Assembly: GCF_016342705.1 (NCBI RefSeq) | Contig: NZ_JAEINV010000012.1 | Coordinates: 1 to 64,000, forward strand | Length of the DNA stretch: 64,000 bases | Origin: Lutibacter sp. | GTDB lineage: Bacteria > Bacteroidota > Bacteroidia > Flavobacteriales > Flavobacteriaceae | Direction: 5' to 3' | Shown: one piece after another, positions 57,171 through 64,000 of the stretch | How the letters are laid out: the number at the start of each line of letters is the position of its first letter | How positions within the stretch are numbered: the first letter of the stretch is position 1 | Translations under genes and position numbers: made by a program | The notes under the pieces: generated by a model | The model's input: only the letters and a program-made list of their open reading frames with translations | Told to the model about the DNA's origin: nothing | The model's database searches: none

Positions 57171-58454
57171 ATGAAAAATCAATTATTATTTCTGTCTGTT
57201 TTTTTAATAAGCATGACAATGTTCGGTCAGAAAGATGAAATTAAATCAGCCGAAAAATCAATAAAATCTAACGATTTTAATACCGCAATTACTACAATTA
57301 ATCAGGCTGAAAGCTTAATTTCAAGTGCAGATGATAAAATGAAAGCAAAATTTTATTATTTGAAAGGTATTGCTTTATATCAAAATGGAGGTCCACAAAT
57401 GGATATAGATAAAACAGCAGCTGCTTTTAATGAATTAATTAATTTTGAAAAAAGTATAAATTCATATAAATACAGCGATGAAGTTAAAGGTTTAGTAAAC
57501 ACTATGGTAAATGGGTTAGCTTCAAACGCATCTAAAGATTACAGCACTGCAATTGAAACTAAGGAGCCTAGTGATTTTTTAAAAGCAGCGAAACAATTTC
57601 ATCAAGTATATATGTTAAGTAAAACTGATACAGTATTTTTAGATAATGCTGCATTAGTTTATTATTTCGCAAAAGATTATGCTACATCACGTGATTTATA
57701 CAAACAATTATTAGACTTAAATTATACAGGTATTGCTCAGGAGTTTATTGCAACTAATAAAGCTGATGGTCAGGATGTATCTTATCCAGATAAAAAAGCT
57801 ATGGACTTGCAAGTGAAATTAGGAATTGTTGAAAATCCAAGAGTTGAACTTAAAGAATCCAGACGTGAACTTATTTTTAAAAATATAGCGCAAAATTATT
57901 CAGATTTAGAAGAGATGGATAAAGCTTTAGAATATATTGCTAAAGGTAGAGCTGAATTTCCTGAAAGTTATTCATTATTAATTGATGAGGCTAATATTTA
58001 TTATAAATTAGGGGATAATGCTAAATTTAAAGAGCGTTTAGAAATGGCAATTGAAATGAATCCAACAGAGCCAACATTATATTATAATGTGGGTGTTATG
58101 AATATGGATCAAAAGAAAATAGACGAAGCTATTAAATATTTTGAAAAAGCAATTGAGTTAAATCCTAAATACGGAGATGCTTACAATAATATTGGAGCTG
58201 CAATTATAGATAGGGCTGCACCAATTATAGAAGAAATGAATAAAAGTTTATCTGACTTTTCAAAGTATGATAAATTACAAAAGAAGCAATTTGAGATTTA
58301 TGAAAAAGCAGTTCCATACTACGAAAAAGCTTTTGAATTAAATAAATCTAGTATAAGTGTAGTTCAAACGTTAATGGGTTTATATGAAAACCTAGGAATG
58401 AGTGAAAAACTTGAAGCAATGCAAGCGGTTTATGCAGAGTTAAAAGGCGAATAA
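57171..58454 (+). CDS. exported tetratricopeptide repeat protein
   Basis: A 427-residue exported protein (signal about 1-19, cut after MFGQ) with TPR repeats along its length; the clearest is PTLYYNVGVMNMDQKKIDEA and IKYFEKAIELNPKYGDAYNN near residues 300-345. It lies 22 bases after gyrA, so it is probably co-transcribed with it. TPR proteins bind other proteins; no enzymatic motif is visible. The function is unknown. Confidence 0.85.
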   Translation: MKNQLLFLSVFLISMTMFGQKDEIKSAEKSIKSNDFNTAITTINQAESLISSADDKMKAKFYYLKGIALYQNGGPQMDIDKTAAAFNELINFEKSINSYKYSDEVKGLVNTMVNGLASNASKDYSTAIETKEPSDFLKAAKQFHQVYMLSKTDTVFLDNAALVYYFAKDYATSRDLYKQLLDLNYTGIAQEFIATNKADGQDVSYPDKKAMDLQVKLGIVENPRVELKESRRELIFKNIAQNYSDLEEMDKALEYIAKGRAEFPESYSLLIDEANIYYKLGDNAKFKERLEMAIEMNPTEPTLYYNVGVMNMDQKKIDEAIKYFEKAIELNPKYGDAYNNIGAAIIDRAAPIIEEMNKSLSDFSKYDKLQKKQFEIYEKAVPYYEKAFELNKSSISVVQTLMGLYENLGMSEKLEAMQAVYAELKGE

Positions 58455-58465
58455 ATAAAATAAAA

Positions 58466-58511
58466 ATAGTATAAAAAAAGCTCACAAAACTGTGAGCTTT
58501 TTTTATACTAT
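58466..58511. terminator. bidirectional terminator overlapping a stop codon
   Basis: A perfect 21-base-pair stem (58466-58486 / 58491-58511) with loop AAAC and A/T runs inside the arms. The right arm covers the stop codon and last two sense codons of the convergent NlpC/P60 gene. Confidence 0.9.
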
Positions 58512-59273
58512 TTTTTTAATGACTCTTAATTTATGTGAATGCCTTTGTGTATCAATATTAAAAATTCCACTATGGTCAATTCTATCAATTCTAACTTTTC
58601 CGTGTGCGTGAATAATGTAATTATCATTCATGATTATTCCAACATGAGTTATAATTCCTTCATTATTATCAAAAAAAGCTAAATCACCAGGTTCACTTTC
58701 TTCAATAAAACTTAAAACTTCACCTTGTGTTGCTTGCTGCGATGCATCTCGTAATAACTTATAGCCACATAATTTATAAACCATTTGTGTAAACCCAGAA
58801 CAATCAATACCAAAGGGAGACTTTCCACCCCATAAATAAGGTGTATTTAAAAAATTATAGGCTATTTCAACGATAGAATTTTTAGATAATCTTTCATCAA
58901 ATATTTTTCCTTCATATTGGTAATTAGTGTTGTTTATTACTAATTGCTGATTGTTATAAAAAGGAAGGCAAGAACCCATTGGAATGGTTAAAAAACTTTG
59001 GTCCGATTTTGTGGCAAAATCAATAATGTCAGCAGATAAAATATGTTTGCTATTTTCAATTATTAAAAAAGTTTCTTCCGAAATTTCTTCATATTGTTTT
59101 TTATCAATCCAGCCTTCATAATTATCAAAGGCTACTCTAATTTTACTCCAGTTTTTTCGTATTTCTAACACTTTAAAATGTTCGCCAAACAGTAATTGTG
59201 AAACCATTTCACTTGCATCGTTTGGTTCAATTCTTAAAGGGATAATACTTAAATTACAAATTCCGTAATTCAT
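58503..59273 (-). CDS. NlpC/P60-family peptidoglycan hydrolase with SH3 domains
   Basis: A 256-residue cell-wall peptidase of the NlpC/P60 group (YkfC-like), which cuts gamma-D-Glu to diamino-acid bonds. Two SH3b-like regions (about 5-60 and 75-125) precede the catalytic domain. There Cys158 (PFGIDCSGFTQ), His210 (THVGII) and His222 (IIHAHG) form the triad. No signal peptide is visible, so it may be cytoplasmic, recycling muropeptides. It is 9 bases after the thiolase gene on the same strand. Confidence 0.9.
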   Translation of the reverse strand: MNYGICNLSIIPLRIEPNDASEMVSQLLFGEHFKVLEIRKNWSKIRVAFDNYEGWIDKKQYEEISEETFLIIENSKHILSADIIDFATKSDQSFLTIPMGSCLPFYNNQQLVINNTNYQYEGKIFDERLSKNSIVEIAYNFLNTPYLWGGKSPFGIDCSGFTQMVYKLCGYKLLRDASQQATQGEVLSFIEESEPGDLAFFDNNEGIITHVGIIMNDNYIIHAHGKVRIDRIDHSGIFNIDTQRHSHKLRVIKKIV

Positions 59274-59282
59274 ATAGTTTAA

Positions 59283-60458
59283 TTACATTCGTTCTATAAC
59301 AATTGCACTTGCACCGCCGCCGCCATTACAAATTCCGGCAGCTCCAAGTTTTGCGTTTTTTTGTTCCAATATTGATGTTAAAGCAATTACAATTCTTGCT
59401 CCAGACATTCCTAAAGGATGACCTAAAGAAACTGCACCTCCATTAACATTTACTTTGTCAGGATTTAATCCTAAAATTTTAATATTTGCCAAACCAACTA
59501 TTGAAAAAGCTTCATTTAGTTCAAAATAGTCTATTTCATTTTGAGAAACTCCTGCTTTTTCTAATGCTTTTGGTAAAGCTTTAGCTGGAGCCGTAGTAAA
59601 CCATTTTGGATCGTGAGCAGCATCTGCATACCCTAAAATTTTTGCAATTGGTTTTAAGCCAAGTTCTTTTGCTTTATCTAAACTCATTAATATTAGTGCT
59701 GCAGCTCCATCATTTAATGTTGAGGCATTTGCAGCTGTAACCGTTCCTTCTTTATTAAAAACTGGTCGTAAAGTTGGTATTTTTTCTAATATAACATTTC
59801 TGTATTCCTCATCTTCAGAAAAAAGAATAGGGTCACCCTTTCTTTGTGGAATTTCAACAGGAACAATTTCATTTTTTAAAAGCCCATTTTCCCAAGCTTT
59901 TGCAGATTTTTTATAGGATCCAATGGCAAAATTATCCTGGTCTTCTCTAGAAAAGCCATATTCGGTGGCGCATAAATCACCACAAGTTCCCATATGTTGC
60001 CCGTCGTAAACATCGGTTAAACCATCAATTAATAATCCATCTGTTATAGTAATATTTCCTAATTTTACACCTTTTCTTCCTTCCATATAATGGGGAATAC
60101 TGCTCATATTTTCCATTCCACCGGCAACCACAATTTCTGCATCACCGCATTTTATTGCTTGTGCGGCAAACATAATAGATTTCATTCCAGAGGAGCAAAC
60201 TTTATTTATAGTTGTACACGGAACAGTATTTGGAATTCCTGCAAAAATAGCAGCTTGTTTAGCCGGAGCTTGTCCTAATCCAGCAGAAACAACATTACCC
60301 ATATAAACTTCATCAACAAGATTTGGGTCTAAATTTATTTTATTTAAGGCGCCTTTTATGGCAGTTGCTCCTAATTTTGTAGCTGAAATATTAGATAAGC
60401 TACCTAAAAAACTTCCAATTGGAGTTCTGGCTACGGATACAATAACTACTTCTTTCAT
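59283..60458 (-). CDS. acetyl-CoA C-acyltransferase (thiolase)
   Basis: A 391-residue thiolase that either condenses two acetyl-CoA or cleaves 3-ketoacyl-CoA. The nucleophile is Cys88 in [33 protein letters not shown] and [10 protein letters not shown] hold the other active-site residues (His and second Cys). The frame is open to 60476, but [15 protein letters not shown] at 60458 is the standard start. The acyl-CoA dehydrogenase at 48960 and ETF could supply the same pathway. Direction is not predictable. Confidence 0.95.
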   Translation of the reverse strand: MKEVVIVSVARTPIGSFLGSLSNISATKLGATAIKGALNKINLDPNLVDEVYMGNVVSAGLGQAPAKQAAIFAGIPNTVPCTTINKVCSSGMKSIMFAAQAIKCGDAEIVVAGGMENMSSIPHYMEGRKGVKLGNITITDGLLIDGLTDVYDGQHMGTCGDLCATEYGFSREDQDNFAIGSYKKSAKAWENGLLKNEIVPVEIPQRKGDPILFSEDEEYRNVILEKIPTLRPVFNKEGTVTAANASTLNDGAAALILMSLDKAKELGLKPIAKILGYADAAHDPKWFTTAPAKALPKALEKAGVSQNEIDYFELNEAFSIVGLANIKILGLNPDKVNVNGGAVSLGHPLGMSGARIVIALTSILEQKNAKLGAAGICNGGGGASAIVIERM

Positions 60459-60602
60459 AAACTTGGTTAAATTCAACTGCGAATTTAGGAATTTTTAAGC
60501 AATCTTTTAAATTATGCGTTGGTCTTTATTAAATGTAATAATTATTGCTTTGAAGAGCTGTAGGTTTTATAATTTTCATGAAGTATTCAAAAACAGGTAA
60601 TT

Positions 60603-62000
60603 ATGAAGAAAAAAGAACAATTTAACAATCATTATATAGCAATAATTGGAGGTTCAATTTCTGGTTCTGAAGCTGCTAATATGTTGGCTCAGAATGGGTT
60701 TAGAGTAGTTGTTTTTGAAATGAATAAACTTCCATATGGTAAAATTGAAGATGGGTTACCAAACTGGCATGTAAATTTAAGAGACCGCCAAATTGCTGAA
60801 ATTGATTCAAAATTAGATCAAGAAAATATTAGGTTTGTACCAAATACAAAGATTGGTTTGGATATAAATTTTATTGATTTGGTTAATAACTGGGGTTTTT
60901 CTGCAATTATTTTAGCAAATGGTGCTTGGGAAGATAGAGCACTTCAAATTCCAACTATTGAAAATTTTATAGACGGAGAAGTGGTGTATCAAAATTCATT
61001 TATAAATTGGTTTAACCATAAACATGAATATAATTATTTAGGTAAAAATTATTTTATTAAGAATAATATTGTTGTAATAGGTGGAGGCTTAGCATCTTTA
61101 GATGTTATCAAAATTGTAATGATAGAGTTGGTTAAAAAGCAATTGTATTTAAAAAAAGCAATTGATATTGATTTATTCACAATTGAAAAAGAAGGAGTTA
61201 CTTCAATACTTGAAAAAAATAATATTACTTTAAGTGATTTACAAATTAGTAAAGCTAAATTAATTTATAGGCGTACGGCGAAAGATATGCCTTTAAAAAC
61301 ACCAATTGATGAATCTAAAGAAAGTATTGAGGCTGCAAGATTAGTATCAGAAAAGCTTTTATTTAAGTATGTTGAGAAATATCAATTTGATTTTATTCCA
61401 TTGTCAATTCCGGTTAATTTAACAGAAGAAAACGGAAGGCTTTCGGGAATAATTTTACAAAACTTAGAAATTAAGAATGGAAAAGTAGTTCCTATAAAAA
61501 ATAGTTTTGAAAAGTTTAACTGTGAAATGATTATTTCTTCTATAGGAAGTATTCCTGAAAAAATTGAAGGCTTAAATTATAGCAATTCTAATTTGAAAAT
61601 GCGAGATGAAGCAGATTATCAAGTATTTGGATTTGATAACGTTTTTGCTATTGGTAATGCTGTTACCGGTAGAGGTAATATTCAGGAATCTAAACAACAT
61701 GGGAAACAAATGACTGAAATTATTATGGATAAACATTTAACAGAAGATGTTTTTGAAAAATGGTTAACAAATCATAATAATCAAATAAAGAATAAAGTTC
61801 AAAAACAGCTCAATTCTATAATTGAACAAATTAAAGCTCAGGAGGTTAAACCAGAAGAAATTACCCAAGAAATTTTAAACAAAACAACAGAAATTCATAA
61901 AAAAATAAAATTTACAAGCTATAAAGATTGGATTTTACTAAATACTCCTGCCAGATTAGAAGATATCTCAAAAAATAAAGATAATTGCAAATGTTCATAA
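60603..62000 (+). CDS. GltD/adrenodoxin-reductase-like flavoprotein
   Basis: A 465-residue FAD/NAD(P) oxidoreductase. It has the dinucleotide motif AIIGGSISGSEAANMLAQ near the start, a second GGG-type motif VVIGGGLASLDVIKIV near residue 160, and the FAD-closing GFDNVFAIGNAVTGRGNIQE near residue 350. The ordering is that of adrenodoxin/ferredoxin-NADP reductase and GltD. There is no partner ferredoxin or GltB near. A charged C-terminal helix of about 90 residues ends in CKCS. The electron partner is unknown. Confidence 0.8.
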   Translation: MKKKEQFNNHYIAIIGGSISGSEAANMLAQNGFRVVVFEMNKLPYGKIEDGLPNWHVNLRDRQIAEIDSKLDQENIRFVPNTKIGLDINFIDLVNNWGFSAIILANGAWEDRALQIPTIENFIDGEVVYQNSFINWFNHKHEYNYLGKNYFIKNNIVVIGGGLASLDVIKIVMIELVKKQLYLKKAIDIDLFTIEKEGVTSILEKNNITLSDLQISKAKLIYRRTAKDMPLKTPIDESKESIEAARLVSEKLLFKYVEKYQFDFIPLSIPVNLTEENGRLSGIILQNLEIKNGKVVPIKNSFEKFNCEMIISSIGSIPEKIEGLNYSNSNLKMRDEADYQVFGFDNVFAIGNAVTGRGNIQESKQHGKQMTEIIMDKHLTEDVFEKWLTNHNNQIKNKVQKQLNSIIEQIKAQEVKPEEITQEILNKTTEIHKKIKFTSYKDWILLNTPARLEDISKNKDNCKCS

Positions 62001-62012
62001 AATAATTATTGT

Positions 62013-62020
62013 TATTTTTG
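62013..62020 (+). promoter_or_regulatory. TAnnTTTG promoter box of the HD-domain gene
   Basis: TATTTTTG, an exact match, 19 bases upstream of the GTG start at 62039. Confidence 0.5.
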
Positions 62021-62038
62021 GAATGCAAATAAAACTTC

Positions 62039-64000
62039 GTGAAAAACACTATAAATAAATTACTTGTAAACCACTCCTTATTTTATAAAGCACTTTTATA
62101 TGTTGCTACGGTAATTTTAGTTGTGTATTTATTTCCGAAAAGTGGACATTTTAAATACGAATTTCAAAAAGGAAAACCTTGGCAGTACGAAAATTATTAC
62201 GCACCTTTTGATTTTGCTGTTCAAAAAACTCAAGAAGAAATAGATAAAGAAATTTTAGAAACCAAAGAGTTTTCAAAACATTATTTTAATTATAATGAAC
62301 AAATTGTTGAAAATGTTAAAACAACAATTAATGAATTAGTCGCAGAATTTATTGATACATCTGAACTTACTAAAAATGCTAAAAGTAATTTAATTCAAAA
62401 AACACATGAAATAATTGAAGAAGTATATGAATTTGGTTATTTAGAGACTTCCAGTGAGCAAAAAAATGAGCAGACAGTAATTACTCTTAGAAAAGGAAAT
62501 AAAATTCAGGAGATTCAACTTCATAAAATCTTTTTATCCAATCAAATATTAGATTTTATTCAAAATAAAATGGGGGAGCAGCCCTATAATGAAACTGAAA
62601 CTGCAATAATAAATATTTTATATAAAGAACTAAAGCCAAACGTAAGTTTTGATGATAGTTTTACGCAAAAAACATTAAATGAAAATTTAAATAAAATATC
62701 ATATACAAAAGGATTAGTTTCTGAAAATGAGCGTATTATATTTAAAGGTGATATTGTTGAAGGTGAAAAATTTATGATTTTAAATTCTTTAAAAAACGAA
62801 TTTGAATCGCAAGTTTGGAGTAAATCTAATTATAATTGGATAGTTACAGGTTACACATTATTAGTTGCCTTAGCCTTTTTAATGATATTTTTATTTTTAA
62901 GAAAGTATAGATTAGATATTTTTGAAAACAACACCAAAGTATCATTTATATTTTTCAATATTATTTTAATTATTTTACTTATTACATTTATTGTAAAATA
63001 CGATGCTAAATATGTGTATATAGCACCAATTGTTATTTTACCTTTAGTTCATAAAGCATTTTTTGATGCACGTTTAGGTTTATTTACCCATGTTTTAACT
63101 GTATTATTACTAGGCTTTATTGTGCCTAATAGTTTTGAATTTATTTTCTTACAAATTATTGCAGGTATAGTAACAATTTTAACAATATCTGAACTGTATA
63201 AAAGAGCCAATTTATTTATTTCAGTATTACAAATTACTTTTGTTTATTTCGTAGCTTATTTTGCATTTTCAATAATTCAAGAAGGAAATGCACAAAACTT
63301 AAATTATGAAAAGTTTGTTTATTTTGTTTTAAATGGAGCGGCAACGTTATTTGTACTGCCGCTTATTTATATTTTTGAAAAATTATTTGGGTTAGTTTCA
63401 GATGAATCATTAAAGGAATTATCAAATACCAATTCACAATTATTAAGAGAATTAGCAGAAAAAGCACCAGGAACATTTCAGCATTCATTACAAGTTGCAA
63501 ATTTGTGTGAAGCTTGTGCAAATGAAATTCATGCAAATGCAATGTTGGTTAGAACCGGAGCTCTATATCATGATATTGGAAAAATGTTAAATCCAATGTA
63601 TTTTACAGAAAATCAAACCACAACAGTAAATCCGCATAACGATTTAACACCGAGAGATAGTGCTCAAATAATTATTGATCATATAATAAATGGGGTTGAA
63701 TTGGCGAAAAAAAATCATATTCCAGATAGGATAATTGATTTTATTAGAACCCACCACGGAACAACGTTAGTATATTATTTTTATAAAAAAGAAGAACAGT
63801 TTATTGGTGGAAAAGTGGAATTGAATGATTTTCAATACCCAGGACCTATTCCATTTTCAAAAGAAACAGCAATTTTAATGATGTGTGATTCGGTTGAAGC
63901 AGCTTCAAAAAGTTTAAAAGAGCCAAATTCACAATCTATTGATGAGTTGGTAGATAAGATAGTAAACAAGCAAATGGAAGATGGACAATTTATGAATGCA
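62039..64000 (+). CDS. 7TM-HD (PgpH-like) phosphohydrolase, cut by the window end
   Basis: A membrane-bound HD-domain protein of the PgpH type, which breaks down cyclic di-AMP. The first 654 residues are present. An N-terminal helix (about 15-33) is followed by a 230-residue extracytoplasmic 7TMR-HDED domain, seven helices (about 265-455) and a cytoplasmic HD domain with metal ligands in GTFQHSLQVA, YHDIGK, HNDLTPRDS and THHGTT. The start is GTG (MKNTINKLLVNHS), placed by homology and by the promoter box. The reading frame is open to the last base. Confidence 0.88.
   Translation, partial: MKNTINKLLVNHSLFYKALLYVATVILVVYLFPKSGHFKYEFQKGKPWQYENYYAPFDFAVQKTQEEIDKEILETKEFSKHYFNYNEQIVENVKTTINELVAEFIDTSELTKNAKSNLIQKTHEIIEEVYEFGYLETSSEQKNEQTVITLRKGNKIQEIQLHKIFLSNQILDFIQNKMGEQPYNETETAIINILYKELKPNVSFDDSFTQKTLNENLNKISYTKGLVSENERIIFKGDIVEGEKFMILNSLKNEFESQVWSKSNYNWIVTGYTLLVALAFLMIFLFLRKYRLDIFENNTKVSFIFFNIILIILLITFIVKYDAKYVYIAPIVILPLVHKAFFDARLGLFTHVLTVLLLGFIVPNSFEFIFLQIIAGIVTILTISELYKRANLFISVLQITFVYFVAYFAFSIIQEGNAQNLNYEKFVYFVLNGAATLFVLPLIYIFEKLFGLVSDESLKELSNTNSQLLRELAEKAPGTFQHSLQVANLCEACANEIHANAMLVRTGALYHDIGKMLNPMYFTENQTTTVNPHNDLTPRDSAQIIIDHIINGVELAKKNHIPDRIIDFIRTHHGTTLVYYFYKKEEQFIGGKVELNDFQYPGPIPFSKETAILMMCDSVEAASKSLKEPNSQSIDELVDKIVNKQMEDGQFMNA

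Overview
The window is a stretch of an AT-rich (roughly one third G+C by eye) chromosome from a member of the Bacteroidota, almost certainly a flavobacterium. The signs are: promoters of the TAnnTTTG type instead of sigma70 boxes, few Shine-Dalgarno sequences, a long GAPDH of about 480 residues, a two-gene 5'-nucleotidase, an omega-like gene between bamD and coaBC, the DUF4835 and DUF6913 families, and ClpC next to GyrA. The sulfur and multiheme genes fit a marine or sediment flavobacterium such as Lutibacter; that genus guess is from memory of gene content and is weak. No rRNA, tRNA, insertion sequence, prophage or CRISPR array was seen.

Layout. 0-15 kb is core housekeeping: rplS, trmD, prmC, ribD, a lipoprotein isoaspartyl peptidase, yigZ, a thioesterase, dnaA, a phosphatase/methyltransferase pair, a lytic-transglycosylase-like protein, dapF-GNAT-mltG, an HtrA protease and gap. 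15-33 kb is a sulfur-compound island, interrupted by ligA. It holds sqr-dsrC/tusE-dsrE, a TauE/SafE exporter, a Crp/Fnr regulator, a porin, two exported tandem rhodaneses, and an operon of a TAT-exported molybdopterin oxidoreductase, a 4x[4Fe-4S] subunit, an NrfD membrane subunit, two half-size YeeE/YedE transporters and two membrane-anchored rhodanese-like proteins. A divergent gene encodes a 12-haem cytochrome c. 33-39 kb holds uxuA with its dehydrogenase, a YhhN protein, guaC and the split nucleotidase. 39-46 kb holds dapA, ferritin, the bamD-omega-coaBC-DUF4835-recN run and fabI. 46-51 kb holds etfBA, an acyl-CoA dehydrogenase and a glycosyltransferase. 51-64 kb holds clpC, gyrA, a TPR protein, an NlpC/P60 hydrolase, a thiolase, a GltD-like flavoprotein and a truncated 7TM-HD (PgpH-like) gene that runs off the end.

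How the island may work (inference). A porin admits sulfur anions. Exported rhodaneses and a Psr/Phs-type molybdoenzyme, with a dodecahaem cytochrome, interconvert thiosulfate/polysulfide with sulfide in the periplasm. The YeeE pair moves thiosulfate or sulfane sulfur inward. SQR, DsrE and a one-cysteine DsrC/TusE handle persulfide inside, and TauE/SafE exports a sulfur oxyanion. A shared dyad, GTnAC-N4-GTnAC, lies upstream of sqr (twice), the exported rhodaneses and the molybdoenzyme, which suggests one regulon, perhaps run by the Crp/Fnr protein encoded inside the island. The most unusual detail is that both membrane-anchored rhodanese-like proteins lack the usual active-site cysteine but share a C-terminal tail ending in Glu-Gly-Gly-Cys; in one of them this is the only cysteine.
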